A stretch of 64,000 nt of DNA from Arthrobotrys musiformis (taxonomy: Eukaryota; Ascomycota; Orbiliomycetes; Orbiliales; Orbiliaceae): contig JAVHJL010000008.1 of assembly GCA_036971715.1 (NCBI GenBank), positions 124,001-188,000 of the forward strand. Reading direction: 5' to 3'. The notes under the pieces are model-generated. The model did not search any database. It had not been told where the DNA came from and saw only the letters and a program-made list of their open reading frames with translations. Of the stretch, positions 22,289-33,821 are shown piece by piece; position 1 is the stretch's first letter; each line of letters starts with the position of its first letter. A program made the position numbers and the translations under genes.

Positions 22289-25174
22289 ATGCCTTTGCCG
22301 TGGAAAAAGGAAAACAAGAAGACGGCGGTACCGGAAGAAGCACCCACTCTACCACCCCTCCTGCCCCCATCGACTTCTTTGGATGAAGTCAAGGCCGCAA
22401 TGGATGAGGTTGTCGCGAGACGTGCCACGGAAGAGGCCAAAGATGGTCGATTGGCCGCCAAGGGTGTCGAGCTGCTAGGGCCGGACGCCTTTCTCTTCGA
22501 AGGTCGATTATACCGTGAGAAGTCGAAGGGGAGGTGGGAAGCCACAGAAGCGGAACCAGCTGAAATCGCTGCCCTGAGAGCAGCAAAGAACGGAAACCCA
22601 AGTCCTCCTGCCAGGGGGCCTTCTCCTGGGCGATTGATGCCGGCTCGGGAGAAGAGAGGTCTTGGAAAGCTCAAGACTCTTTTCTCAAAAAGCTCAAAGA
22701 GCTCTAGTTTTGGTGGTCTAAGGGAGGGAAGGGCACTTAAAGGGAAGAAAATCAGAGTGCTCCAAGAAACTGCTGAGGGGCTCCAGGGGGGCTTTATAGA
22801 GAGGGAGAAAGCGGCTAGAGAGCTATCACCGCTCGGAAATGATTTCGTTAACGCACCAGGATCCTCTGCTACCGCGCTATCACCGTCAAGCGGCACGCGT
22901 CTCACTGTCGATCGCACCTTGGTCCCACACTTCGCGTCACTCAGGCCATCACGCTCCTGCGTCGAACTTATCCCATTACCCATGGCCAGCGCTCAGGGAG
23001 GCCAGGGTGGAACCAGACGCGTCTCTAACGTCAGCGCCGTCCGTCGAGAGATTTTCCCACCGCAAAACTTGTGCCATCTGCTTGCCGGGAGTCGACCGGG
23101 CTTCTTCACCCTGGCAGCACGTCCGGATACGCCTGCAGAGCTACTAGAGGTGTACTTTCCAGAAGGGTCATACCTCGAAATAACCAAAGATATCGCCATC
23201 ACTCTCTATCGCGGCCTTTACGACCAGGTTTGCAACCTGGAATCTCAAGAATTAGATTCGGTAAATGCAATGAGCTCTTCTTTGGCACAGTCTGGCGGTC
23301 GAGGAGAAACTGTCAGCAGGGGGAGAAGTTCCATCACCGATGAGGGTCTCATCTCTGTCATTGACGACCAGAGGCAAACAAAACTTACAAAGGGGTCCGG
23401 AAGCCAGAAGTCGCCTGGCAGGATTGCCAGACGGGCAGTAACCCGTAGCCAAAGTTTCCTGGACACTGTATTGATGGGTGCATCTTCGGCGATGAACTTG
23501 AGGAGAGAAACTTTGAATCAGAATCGGGATCAGGAGCAGAACCAAAGGACTGGGGCATTGCTAAGTGTGCCAGTATGGGATGACGGGCTAATTGTCAACG
23601 ATGAGGATGACGCCCCACAGATGCACAGAGATGTTCACGAAAGAGTTGCCAACCTCCAAACTCAACAGAGCTCTGCCAAACTCTCAGTCGTCAAAACCTT
23701 CTATCCCATCCAAACAATCCCATCAACCTCCAGTTTCCCAGAAGACAACCTCTCATCTCATGCCATCCTGGAAACATCATCAAACTTCACCTGTCATCAC
23801 CATTTCTCACCAGCCAAGCCAGAGGCCCAAGAGGTGTCGATGCCTATCTTCGAGCTGGAGGCCATCCCAGCAGGGACCTCAGCTGCCGCTGACTCTGCTT
23901 TTGAGCCTGGTTCTATCGAATATTTTGTTATGATGGAAGGTACGCAACGACCTCTCAGCGCCGTGGAAAACTTCCCGAATGTTCCTTTAGCTCCTGCACG
24001 ACCAGAAGCTGTGATCACGGATGTCGCTGCAATCAACTCTCTGAAATATAGTGGCACCAAATCGCACGGCCTTCAATCGCACGGACTCAAACGGGAATCA
24101 GGTATTCAGCCTGCTGTTGCACCTTCTCTGGGGCCTCAACTTTCCAGTTCCAACCAGAGCGGAACTGGAAACGTTACCGATTTAGCTGCAAAGGGGTTTG
24201 GCGGTAACGGCATTTTTATCGACGATCCCCTTCGTGATAGCGGCGATGGCCGTTATCCGGGCCCCGTTCCCTGTATCAACAGGGCTCTTAACCGACACAT
24301 GACGGTCGGGAAGAGCAACCAACCAGCGAAGCCCTGCAAGGAAGCACCCTTTGGAAGGCCTCGCTCCGGATCGCTTTCGGGGAAAGTGAACCGGGGCGAG
24401 TTCAGCGGGCTCTTCCCACGTGTGGCCGGTACAGAGGCGTTCCTTGCTGAACGCGCTCTTGGGCACTCGGTAACCCGCATGAGGGAACCAGACGGCGACT
24501 TTCATTATTTGAAAGTCAGTCGCGGTAACCTCCATGCGGGTAACCGTGATGCCAGCGGGGGTGAACAGCCCGCAACGCCACCATTATCCGAGCAAAGGTT
24601 GCCAGAAATGGCACCTGCCGCCTAGTCGGCGGCCGGCGAGGATAACGAGTACCTGGCCGGGCACCTGGAACCGGACTCTTCGGAGCCGGTTCAAAGCGAC
24701 CATAGGGCTGAGGGCCCTGAAGAAGCTGCGGCTTCTTCATCCTCTCCGTCTACCTCCGACGGGTCCGAAATTGACGGTTCGGATGGAGGATGGCCTCTTC
24801 TCGCTAGAAATAGCGATGAAGATGGCCATTCTTCTCCGGACCTTGGCCAACAGTCCGGGGGGCAAGGGGGGCAAGGAGGAGAACTCGGGTCTTCGGACCC
24901 GATGACCTATATGAGGGAGGTCGAATACCCTCATTTGTTCTACGGGAGCTGCCTGCCCGAGGATAGCTCGGACTCCTCCTTGGAGTCCGCTAGCGACTTC
25001 TCGGGCAGTGAGGGGGACGGAGGGGAGGAAGAGGGGGATTACGAGGATGTGGTCCCAGAGGGGACAGGTTTTTTTGGCTGGCGGTACTGGGGGGCCCAAA
25101 ACCCCTCGGTACCGTCTGAGAAGGACGCGAGGAACCCAGATGGTTCCTTCCGGTGGCCTGGTATTCACTACTAG
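22289..25174 (+). CDS. Unknown disordered protein with in-frame TAG before a 183-codon extension
   Basis: From ATG at 22289 a frame of 778 codons ends in TAG at 24623-24625. The same frame then stays open for 183 more codons to a TAG at 25172. The N-terminal part has a helical segment (about residues 30-60) and the compact sequence LLGPDAFLFEGRLYREKSKG. A second ordered part near residues 265-310 includes LCHLLAGSRPGFFTLAA and YLEITKDIAITLYRGLYDQV. The rest is Ser/Gly/Arg-rich and disordered. The extension is acidic and Ser-rich with SDG/EDG clusters and ends in W-P-G-I-H-Y. I recognise no family. The annotated span includes the extension; the minimal product would end at 24625. Readthrough, a sequencing error or a nonsense allele are all possible. 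I found no splice pair that removes the stop in frame. Confidence 0.65.
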
Positions 25175-25250
25175 GCCACCGGTGCATACCACGCTTTTCT
25201 TGGCGGCCTTCGGGCCTTTCATTATCACTGTTACCTTTTTTGTTATATAA

Positions 25251-25275
25251 TTTTTTTTTTTTTTTTTTTTTTTTT
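25251..25275 (+). repeat. Poly-T tract (25 T)
   Basis: Uninterrupted T25 about 75 nt past the extended reading frame of the 22.3-kb gene. It could be a simple low-complexity run in the 3' flank or the poly-A end of a minus-strand retroposed sequence. Confidence 0.9.
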
Positions 25276-26847
25276 GGAAGGAGAGGATGTAGCGATTCTT
25301 TTTTATGTATAGTACACTAATCAAGACACGCAATTTCTTTTCTTTCAGACTGAAGTTCCATTTTCCTCGTTAGCTCCGGCTTTCGTTTTCTTGGTCCCAA
25401 ATCCGTTTTTGGATTTAATGTATGTGCACGTGTGGTTTCTAATGGTCCTCCGGTTGTTGATTTTTTCTCCCATGATTCGCTGCGATATATTGATATCACA
25501 AATTAGATACAGATACCCCGTTCATATATACCTATATATAAGTATATTGTATTGGTCTTAGTAGTATTGTACAATTATAATTACAGAGGCTGAGTTCAAG
25601 TTGGTGAGTCCGTTCCATGGATTCCACCGTTTCCGCCATACGCCATGTCCGAAACTCCAATCAAATATGCTCCCTTTCCTTGTCAGAGGGTGGTGCTGCG
25701 CAGGAGACAATCCCTTTCCATGTTGATCGGTTTTCCTAATATATGTGTCTTTTCCCTCGGTGAGCGGCCTATGGCTCCTGTATACTCTAACTGCGTCCTT
25801 GTAATGTTCAAATATCTATCCCTTTCTTTAATTCGATCGGGCCCGCTTGTATATCTCCCTAACGATATAAACTTTTCGCGGTGGTGCATGGCCGTTCTCC
25901 GGAGGGGCGTCATTTCCTGGCCTCAAGACATTTTAGAGGTCATGCCGAGGTCCATTCGAGTCTCGGTTTGTGAACCAGAGCTTGCCGAGGCGAGTCTACT
26001 ATTGCCATGTACGTCTATTAGTTTATGGACTACGTCTGTTATATCGTCGTCCCACTCTTTAGTGTCTTTGGGGGGTACTAACCCTTGTTCGAGATGTTTG
26101 GGAGAAACTTTCGCTTAGCTAACTTGTTTCAATGGTCTATCATGTAATATATGCCTGTCCAGGTGGATACCTATAGGTCGGATCTCAAGGGCCTGTGCTC
26201 AGCATCTGGTATCTGGCCTCGGAACAACACCATCATAGCTATTCCAGCTAACGCCGAGCATATACGCCCCTCGACCCTTTGCTGAGCATTCTTCAAAGAT
26301 CACTTATCATCGCCGTTAGGTTTAAGCCCTACAGCATTATCTCTCAGCTCCTAACGCTCCGACTTCATTCCGGCCGTCCCACGAAGTTGTTGATTCAATT
26401 TTTTTAATTTTTTATTTTCGGACTATAAAAGAAACCCCCCCACAGAAAACAATCTTTCACTTCTTCTATTCACTCCCAACAAACTTCGGAACCTTCACCT
26501 TCAATCAATCAAAGCTATCGACCTCATCAATCTCCAGGATCTCGTTTACTTCTCCCTCAAACCACGTTCTATAACTGCCTTCTGCTTCTTAAGCTATTCG
26601 CCGTTATATAAACTCTGTCTTATCTCGGGATTCTTCGAAAGGATCACGACTTCAATCGTCATATCGCGTTTCTTAGTTGTTGTTTTCCAGCAACGGCTTT
26701 CTGTCTTTCTCCCTTCCCACTACTTACTTCATCGCTGTTTCCCTTTCAGCGAGAACCTTTCACAAGTTCTCTCTTCTTTCTACCTACCCACGTTGTACCT
26801 TTCGTTTCTCCCAGCAAAGTTCAAGCGTTCTTTCTTCAAGCAGCAAA
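25276..26847. other. Intergenic with promoter of the next gene
   Basis: An ATG-initiated 157-codon frame runs from 25645 to 26118. It shares an EPELAE-containing segment with the relic at 1.6 kb but shows no recognised domain and may be a decayed repeat. A TATA-like ACTATAAAAG lies at 26422-26431. After it comes a C/T-rich leader of more than 400 nt to the ATG at 26848. Confidence 0.45.
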
Positions 26848-29800
26848 ATGCCTTCCCGTCGCGATCATGCTACCCACCCGGAAGGGTCTCCTGATGCAAC
26901 TGACCCTCCTACTCGGAACGGGCAGCGATCCGGCTCGGGTTCATCATGGTTTGCCCGAACTTTTCTTTCTCCATCATCGCCAAGTTCGCCAGCTGCACCA
27001 CGCCAACGTGAATCACGTTCTCATACGACACGTCAGAGACAAAAAGCTCTCGAGCAAGCCCTTAGAGGTCAGATAAGTCTTCCCACCCCTTTGCCGCAAG
27101 CGAGACAGTCACCTTCAAACATGCCGAACCGCAACGTTCAACCAGTTGAAACTCAAGAACTTGCCGGACCAAGTCAAGAGAACAATTATTCTTCTCCAGA
27201 CTTTTACGTTGCATCACGGCCAGCTCCATCACCTCCTTCAAGGAACACGGCATTGACACCTCCTACTCCTGCAAGAGGTTCAAGGCTTCCCACCTACGGT
27301 GGTCGCCCTATTCAAGGTTCTTCATCTCCTTCGAATAGACCATCCCTTCCAACCTCTCCTCGTACGAGTCCAAGGAGGTATGTTCCTCCTGCTGTGGAAA
27401 TTCAAGTTCCACCTGGAAGAGCTCCTCCTTCCGGGCCTGCGAGGGGTCAGATACCTATGCGCAATTCACCTACCTCCTCTTCTAGAGTTCAATCAGAGAA
27501 TGTAATGCCTACTCCTTCGAGTAATCCGCATCCTATTCAACAAAGGGTGTCTCCTTCTGCATTCTCTCCGCAACCGAAAGATTCAGGATCTACTCCACGT
27601 TCAAAGATGCCTGCTAAAATTGTTACTCCTACGCGCAAATCACAGGCTCAAGAAGCTCAGGCTTCACCAGTAAGTGACAGTCTTGTTCCCCCAGTCTCGA
27701 TCGAACAGGTTAACTATAATTCGGGGTCCAATTCCCCCACTGCCGAGGTTGCTTCAACACCTCAGAAAATTTACACATTGTCCGAACCTCCTCACATCGC
27801 TAAGCCTTCTCCCAAAGGCGTTCCGGAGAGTTCTTCAAGGTTCCCTACAACTGAGCCAGTTAAAGACTTAACGATGTCTCGTCTTGAACCTTCACCTCAA
27901 GTTCCACGGCACGACAGTGTTGTTAAGGAGCTTTCTACACCTAAGTACTCTACTAAGGAGTCTTCGAATACTTTGACTGTTACACCATCATCACACCCTG
28001 GTGTTTCACGAAGACCTTCCCCGAATACCAGCGCCAGCCGCCGCACGAGTCGATCTTCGACCCCTTCACGAAACGGGAATCCTGACTTTGCATCTGAAAC
28101 GCCGGAGCAACGAGGAGCCCGACATGCTTCAAATCAAGCCGTGTACGATCGTATGAGCCCTGTTTTACGAGAAGCTCGTTCTGCGTTCGATTTGGTGAGA
28201 GATTGGGTTGCTGAGAATAGCGGTGTTATGAATGAAGTATGTATTCCCTTTACACCTTCTAGTACACTAGTGCTTTACTAACCGTCTGGCAACAGGAAAA
28301 TGAGGCGCTCAAAGAAACACAACAGAGTGACAAGGTTGTCAAGCAGGCACCTGAGAAGGTAAGTCCTATCGCAAAGGATAGTGCGCCTGTTGCGGCGATT
28401 CCAGAGCTTTTGGTCTCAGATTCACATGAGAGAAGTCATGATGGAGACGAACACCCGCGGAGAAAGAATCAGATTGAGCGACCTGATATCAAACCAGTTG
28501 AAAAGGAAGAAGTAAAGGTTTCAGTCATTGGTCATCCTGAAGTTTCAACGTTGAACGGCGAGAAGCCAGATGCGCCTATTGCAAGCACCCATGTTCCGAC
28601 TAGAGTTGTCCGAACGCTTCGCAGGAAAGCAAGTTTCTTAAACCTTAGGGCACCGGAGACGATACCTATGCTACCCGTCACGGACGATGATTTTGACGAT
28701 GAGATCCCTACCGGAATCTACCTATCGGATGGTGAAGATGATGTGAAGAGTTGTAAGGCCTTAGATTATAATAACTACGTGAATGAGGAAGATGTTTTGA
28801 CTCACGACGTTCCATTGAACGCAGACAAGTTTTCGTCCATTGAGGACGATATTATTGATTATTATGGAGCTGATGTTACTGACATGGATTACCAAGAAAA
28901 CACCCCATGCGAAGAAACCAAGGCCCCCATCGATGATTCGATGTCGTTAGTTTCTCAGGAAGAGAAGATTTTACCCCAGGACGATTTCACCGACTATCTG
29001 GAAGCTGATGTTACCGACATGTACTACCGAACTAATGTTCCATATGAGGAAACAGAAGCTCCCAACAACTATCCATCAAGGTTGGTACTCACGGAAGAAG
29101 AAAAAGTTGCAGATGAACACCACGCTCCTGTTCAAACAGCTTTTCCTGATTCGAATGTTCCTTTGGATACCGATCAATTTTCTGGAGTTCACCCGTTGAT
29201 TGCAGCCGCATACCCGTGGAATCCCCATTTCCCGGGCGTAGAAGAAGTTTTTGGAGGTCCGGTGATTGTTATCCCACCTCCAACCACTGCAGATGGATAC
29301 CTTAACATTCAGGCGTATTGGTCAGATGGAAGACCATTACCTGTTGTCCGACACGGAGAGTTCGATGTCGAGAACTGTTACAGTACAGTTCAGGAGATAC
29401 CTTCGGAGATAAAGGAGCAACAACCACCACTTTCGCCGCAACCGTCGTTAGAAACGGTTGCAACTGATGTTGTACCAACATTCCCGAAGTTAACCCGTGT
29501 AGAGCGTCGGAAGAGCAGCCGCTCTTCCTCGTCGTCATCATCATCCCGCCCGCCAAGCCACGCCAGGGGGGATTGGGTGGCAAGAAAGACCAGGCGCACC
29601 AAGGCTATGCGGAAGCTGAACATGCAACCGACCGAGCTGAGCACGATTGACGAGGAGTCAGAAGGAGAAGACACAAGCGAGACTTCGACTCTGTCGAGTC
29701 CCGCGAGTGGCATCCTTCAGTGCCAGGTAACCATGTCAGAGTGGTTACTGAGTACGGCGATCGTAGACGACAAAGGTGGGATTTGGATCCCACCTGTTAG

Positions 29801-30785
29801 TTCGGAGAAGGAGTTTACGACTCTGGACAACTACGACGCGTTGTTGCATGTGCTTCCTGGGGGTGATAGGAAGACCGTCGTAGTTGGCAACGGGTTGATG
29901 GTGTTTGGGAAGGAGGAGGAGGAGGGTATGGAGAGGCACCTCTTGCCATTGCGCAGTAAGAGGGCCATCGGGGAGGAGGTAGAACGTGAGCGTCACACTC
30001 TACTGAAGAGATGGGCTGACAATGATGTCACCATTCTCGAAATCCCAGCGTCCGTTCTGCGTCGTATATACGACAAAGAACGCGGGATGCTGAGGAGTGT
30101 GACGGAGATGAGTGTGGAGGAGGTGGGCCTGATAGTCCGTGAGACCCGAAAGGCGGAGGAGAGGAATATCATGCGGAGGGTTAAACTGGACGCGACGACC
30201 GTCGGCTCGTCCAAGTGGCTCAGAATGAGCCCATGGACGAAAAGACGGTTCGTCAAGTCCAATCTCACGGGCTTGAAGGAGAGGATGGAGTTTGGGCGGT
30301 TGGCGAGGGGGTACGCGGGGGATTTTGGGGGGAAGAGGAAGTATAGGGGGAGGAGGAAGTCGGAGACGTTCGTTGTGTTCGAGGCCAGGCGGAAGGCCGA
30401 GAATCACGAAAACGCTCCGCCGGTGCTGGGGATCGCCGTCGGGCGCCCCAGGGAGGAGAAGAAGAGTTTGTGGACGCGCTGTGGGGAAGCCGTCCAGGGG
30501 TTTTTTCGCGCTGCGGTTGCGCTTTCGAGCCAACCAAAGCCACAGTCAAAGCCGGCGAAGGAGAAGGGGGATGTGGAGGTAGTCCGGGTGGGGAGGGGAC
30601 TACGGAGGGTTCAAAGGGGGGATAGTTCCGTCATTGCGCTACGGGCCCCCCCTACCCAGGTCGATGAGGCTTCCGACCTGGGGAACCAGAAGACCCACCG
30701 ACGGAAGCGATCCGTCGTCAGGGGGTTCTTGAACCCCATCCTTCCGAAGGTGGGCGGAGAGAGCAAAGTCGCTCGGAAAGACTAA
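26848..30785 (+). CDS. Large Ser/Pro/Arg-rich protein of unknown function, two exons
   Basis: Exon 1 is 26848-28236 and exon 2 is 28296-30785, joined at phase 0 by a 59-nt intron (GTATGT donor, TACTAAC branch, AACAG acceptor). The product has about 1292 residues. The first 460 are Ser/Pro/Arg-rich with many RxxS and TPxR motifs, typical of a phosphorylated disordered protein; then comes an ordered DLVRDWVAENSGVMNEENEA helix spanning the splice junction. The second half begins with an acidic region. There a unit of about 45 residues is duplicated: YYGADVTDMDYQENTPCEE against YLEADVTDMYYRTNVPYEE. The C-terminal third is basic and helical, with LKRWADNDVTILEIPASVL and SPWTKRRFVKSNL, and looks like the conserved functional part. 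The frame runs upstream only through non-ATG codons, so ATG 26848 (AAAATG context) is chosen. Confidence 0.8.
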
Positions 30786-31850
30786 TTTACTTTCTTTTCG
30801 AGTCCGCAACCAAGGTTCAGCTTAGGCTCACCTGGTTTGCAGTGACGAGAAAGAAAGTAATGCGGTCAATCCGAGTGATGGCGCTCTCTCGACGGTGGTC
30901 AGATGGTTAGATCTACCATTGTCAAAAAAAAAAAAAAAAAAGAAAAACTTTATTCTGAAGCGGGGAGGCGGCGTTCTGGATGTGTCTCTTGCTCCGCGAG
31001 GGGTGGGATTGACACTCCAGTAACCTTGAAATCTTGAAACTCACTTAGAAGGGAGGATCCATAAGCTCTTTGAGCTTTTGGGGACCATCTTTGAGAGGGG
31101 AAGTGCTCTTGGGAAGCCGTGGACTCGTGGAAGTTTAAGTTTTTTTTTTTTTTTCAGGGGAGCAGAAGTAGAGGCGAGGGTCGCGTGACGATGAGGCTGC
31201 CGTCACCCCTCCTTAGATTCAAGGTTGAGTGCACCAAACTGAGTATTGGCGGACCTGCTTTGGGTGCTGGAGACTCACCTGTATCACTCTACGACAATGG
31301 CGTTCTTACTGCGTGTAGGCGTGGTGCGTCAAATCTCCCCAGGGTGGTGGGTGGGCACAAAACCTAACGAGAGGAAGAGGAGGAGGGCAGGAGTGTGGGG
31401 TATGGTGGTGAGGGAGTGGTGAGAGTGATCGAACACTGCATTCAAAGGTCCCGGAGGTAGCAATAATGAATCAACTTATGGAGCTTGCAACTTCACAGAG
31501 TCGTTCTCTTTGCAGCGGAAGGGATCGGAGAATCGCGAGCTGTGAGATTGGAGGAAGCGTGGAGAGGGGAGAGGGTCAGTGTAGGAGTTAGATATGATGG
31601 ACAAGAACTGAAGAGATTTATTTGCGAGTGAGAACGAGGCCTAGGAAGTTGAGGAATCCTTCACGTCTCAAGTAGCTCTTGTTATCAGAGTATTCAAGAA
31701 TTTGTTCGCGAGAGTAAATTTTTGTTGTATCTCAGCATTGCTATTGTCACTTTTTCTCTTTTCTTTCATCATCGAAATTCACCTACCAAAGCCACGACCG
31801 TTGAAGCTCATCAGAAAGCTACTCAAGAAACCAGCCAAGCGAGTCACAAA
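30786..31850. other. Intergenic with A18 and T15 runs
   Basis: This is the 3' flank of the preceding gene and the promoter region of the next. A run of 18 A lies at 30924-30941 and 15 T at 31140-31154. The plus-strand frame from 31702/31722 up to 31850 lies upstream of the chosen ATG and is treated as leader. No other gene is seen. Confidence 0.45.
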
Positions 31851-33821
31851 ATGTCCAGAAACGCGTGTTTTCGTTCGAATATCCCCGATGCGGGAACATC
31901 TTCTCTGACGTATCTTATGGACGGGTTGAATATTGATGAAAATGGCCAACGCGAGGAAGTCAGACTTGTGGATCCGGATATCGAAGACGCGTATCAAAAC
32001 GAGGGAGACGGTATGAGAAGAGAAGCTTTTTACGAGTACCTTGAAGTCAAGAAGACGATAAGACCTTTGAACATCGTCAAGAGGACCAGTACGAAGAATA
32101 CCAGTCCCACTATCGTGTCGCGACGGGGATTTCTTCCGCTGAAGCTAACAGAATCTGCCTAGCCGCGTCGACTATCGCATCATCGCCTCTAACTGAGCAG
32201 ACTGCCGGAAACCCGTTCGTTCCGTCTAGGAAAACTACGATGCATAAATGGGGCCCACCAGGTGAAGACATACCGGAAGGAACGCCTGATAAAGTTCGAC
32301 AAGCAATGCTCAGTCTTGAGTCTTTGATTCGCCAGTCCGAAATAGAATCTACCAGTTCAAGTCTTTACGAGCCAGAGCAGAATTTCTCATTTCTTGATCC
32401 GGAAGCCGAAGCTCGCCGGTTACTACATTCTCCAAAGACTTCACCAGTGCTACTAGACCGAATTTCCCAGATCCCGTTCGTTCCGATTGGTCGCAGTCGC
32501 GTCACCCAGTTACGACGGAGTCTTGACAAAAGCAGCACCCTTGCAAGTCGGCAAGCTTCACCTTACGACGAAGATCATATGAGGAATCGCATGATTTCTG
32601 GATCACGCAGACCGTCTAACTACTCTGCATCTAGACGCCAGCACGCCCAATCCGCTGCTCAATTCGGGCCAAGGAGTACATCTTCCAGCGGACTGACAGC
32701 CGAAGAATTCATGGCTATTGTTCGTCGAGGTTCTTCAAGGCACAGTTCAAGAGAGAATTCTAGGACTACTTCTAGGGCCAACGCGACCTCACCACCATCC
32801 GGTGCCACTTTCAGAGGAAGAAGGTACTCGCCAGAACCACTGCTTGACTCACCCGAATCTTCCGTTGCAACCGATCAAGATGACATCGAACACGCTACGT
32901 CGTCCAAGGGGAAGTTTCAAGAATTCAAGCCAGACTCTAAGGTTCCGAAAAGCTTAGGTCATTCCATCAGCACGACTCGCCGTCAAGGTACCCGTCTTCG
33001 TTCCCCTGGTACTCCGTCAGGTCAATATATTACCGTGACTAAGGGTCGTCGTGGACCATCTCGCGTGGAGAATCAACCAGGTGATTAATTATTCAGTCAA
33101 CTGCTTACTTTATTCGGAGACTGAACTCAAGTCTTTCCGGCAGATACACCAGCAGTTTCCGAACCTTTTCAGCACGATCTTTCATTTCTCCCAAAAGAAA
33201 CGTTTGACCCAGCCACGGAGACGCCTGCTGAAACATCCACACGAAAGGAGCGTGCCATGCTCGCTTATTTTGTCCACGTCGGAGTCAATTTCATGGACGA
33301 CAATGCAGTTAGACAAGCACGATTCGAATTTCAACGTATCTGGGAAGATTGCCGATTGGGCCCGACGGGGTTCAGAAAGCCGAGTCCTCGCGGTGAGATC
33401 ACAGATTGGATTTAACATCCGGTTGTGGTATCGCTTCGATGCAGATCTCTTGACGTTCTTCAACACTCTATCATTCCAACGGTCCGTGGGACAAGAGAGC
33501 CCTTACAACCTTTTACATCCTACATTCATGCCCACCGGATGCTTTATGATTTTTACGACTTATGCCCACGCCCCGAGAAGGAGTCTTTCTTTTTTTTTTA
33601 TACAAAAATCACCATCTGCCGGAATCGATATCCCCTTTACTTGTGGATCTATTCTCCTTCATCAATATGGAACGTTTCTCCGAATGTTATGGTACCCACG
33701 TATTTCCACCATAACGGTAAGAGAAAGACCCCATACATCTTTTAAAATCCGTCATGACAATAACGGCTTTCACGTGGCATGGCTTGTCTACGAATTTTCT
33801 TTTCTTCAACAGGAAAAGTAA
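31851..33821 (+). CDS. Ser/Arg-rich protein of unknown function, four or five exons
   Basis: Starts at ATG 31851 (CAAAATG). A frame change near 32 kb is explained by a short intron, either 32011-32051 (41 nt) or 31991-32046 (56 nt); both keep the phase. The next exon runs to 33080 and reads HYRVATGISSAEANR before the long Ser/Arg-rich part. A 63-nt intron at 33081-33143 and a 52-nt intron at 33393-33444 follow, both phase-consistent. The third exon encodes an ordered segment with AMLAYFVHVGVNFMDD and FEFQRIWEDC. The last exon is uncertain: the phase-consistent frame ends at 33821, and a further GTAAGA to AACAG intron (33717-33812) is possible. The total is about 600 residues. I recognise no domain. 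Its style resembles the preceding large gene, so they may be functionally related, but that is only an impression. Confidence 0.6.

Noticed and set aside
24737..25333. 198-codon minus-strand frame
   Set aside because: It runs through the poly-T tract as lysines and is antisense to the acidic extension of the 22.3-kb gene.
30000..30533. 177-codon minus-strand Pro/Arg-rich frame
   Set aside because: Antisense to the conserved C-terminal part of the large two-exon gene; its composition is explained by that codon usage.
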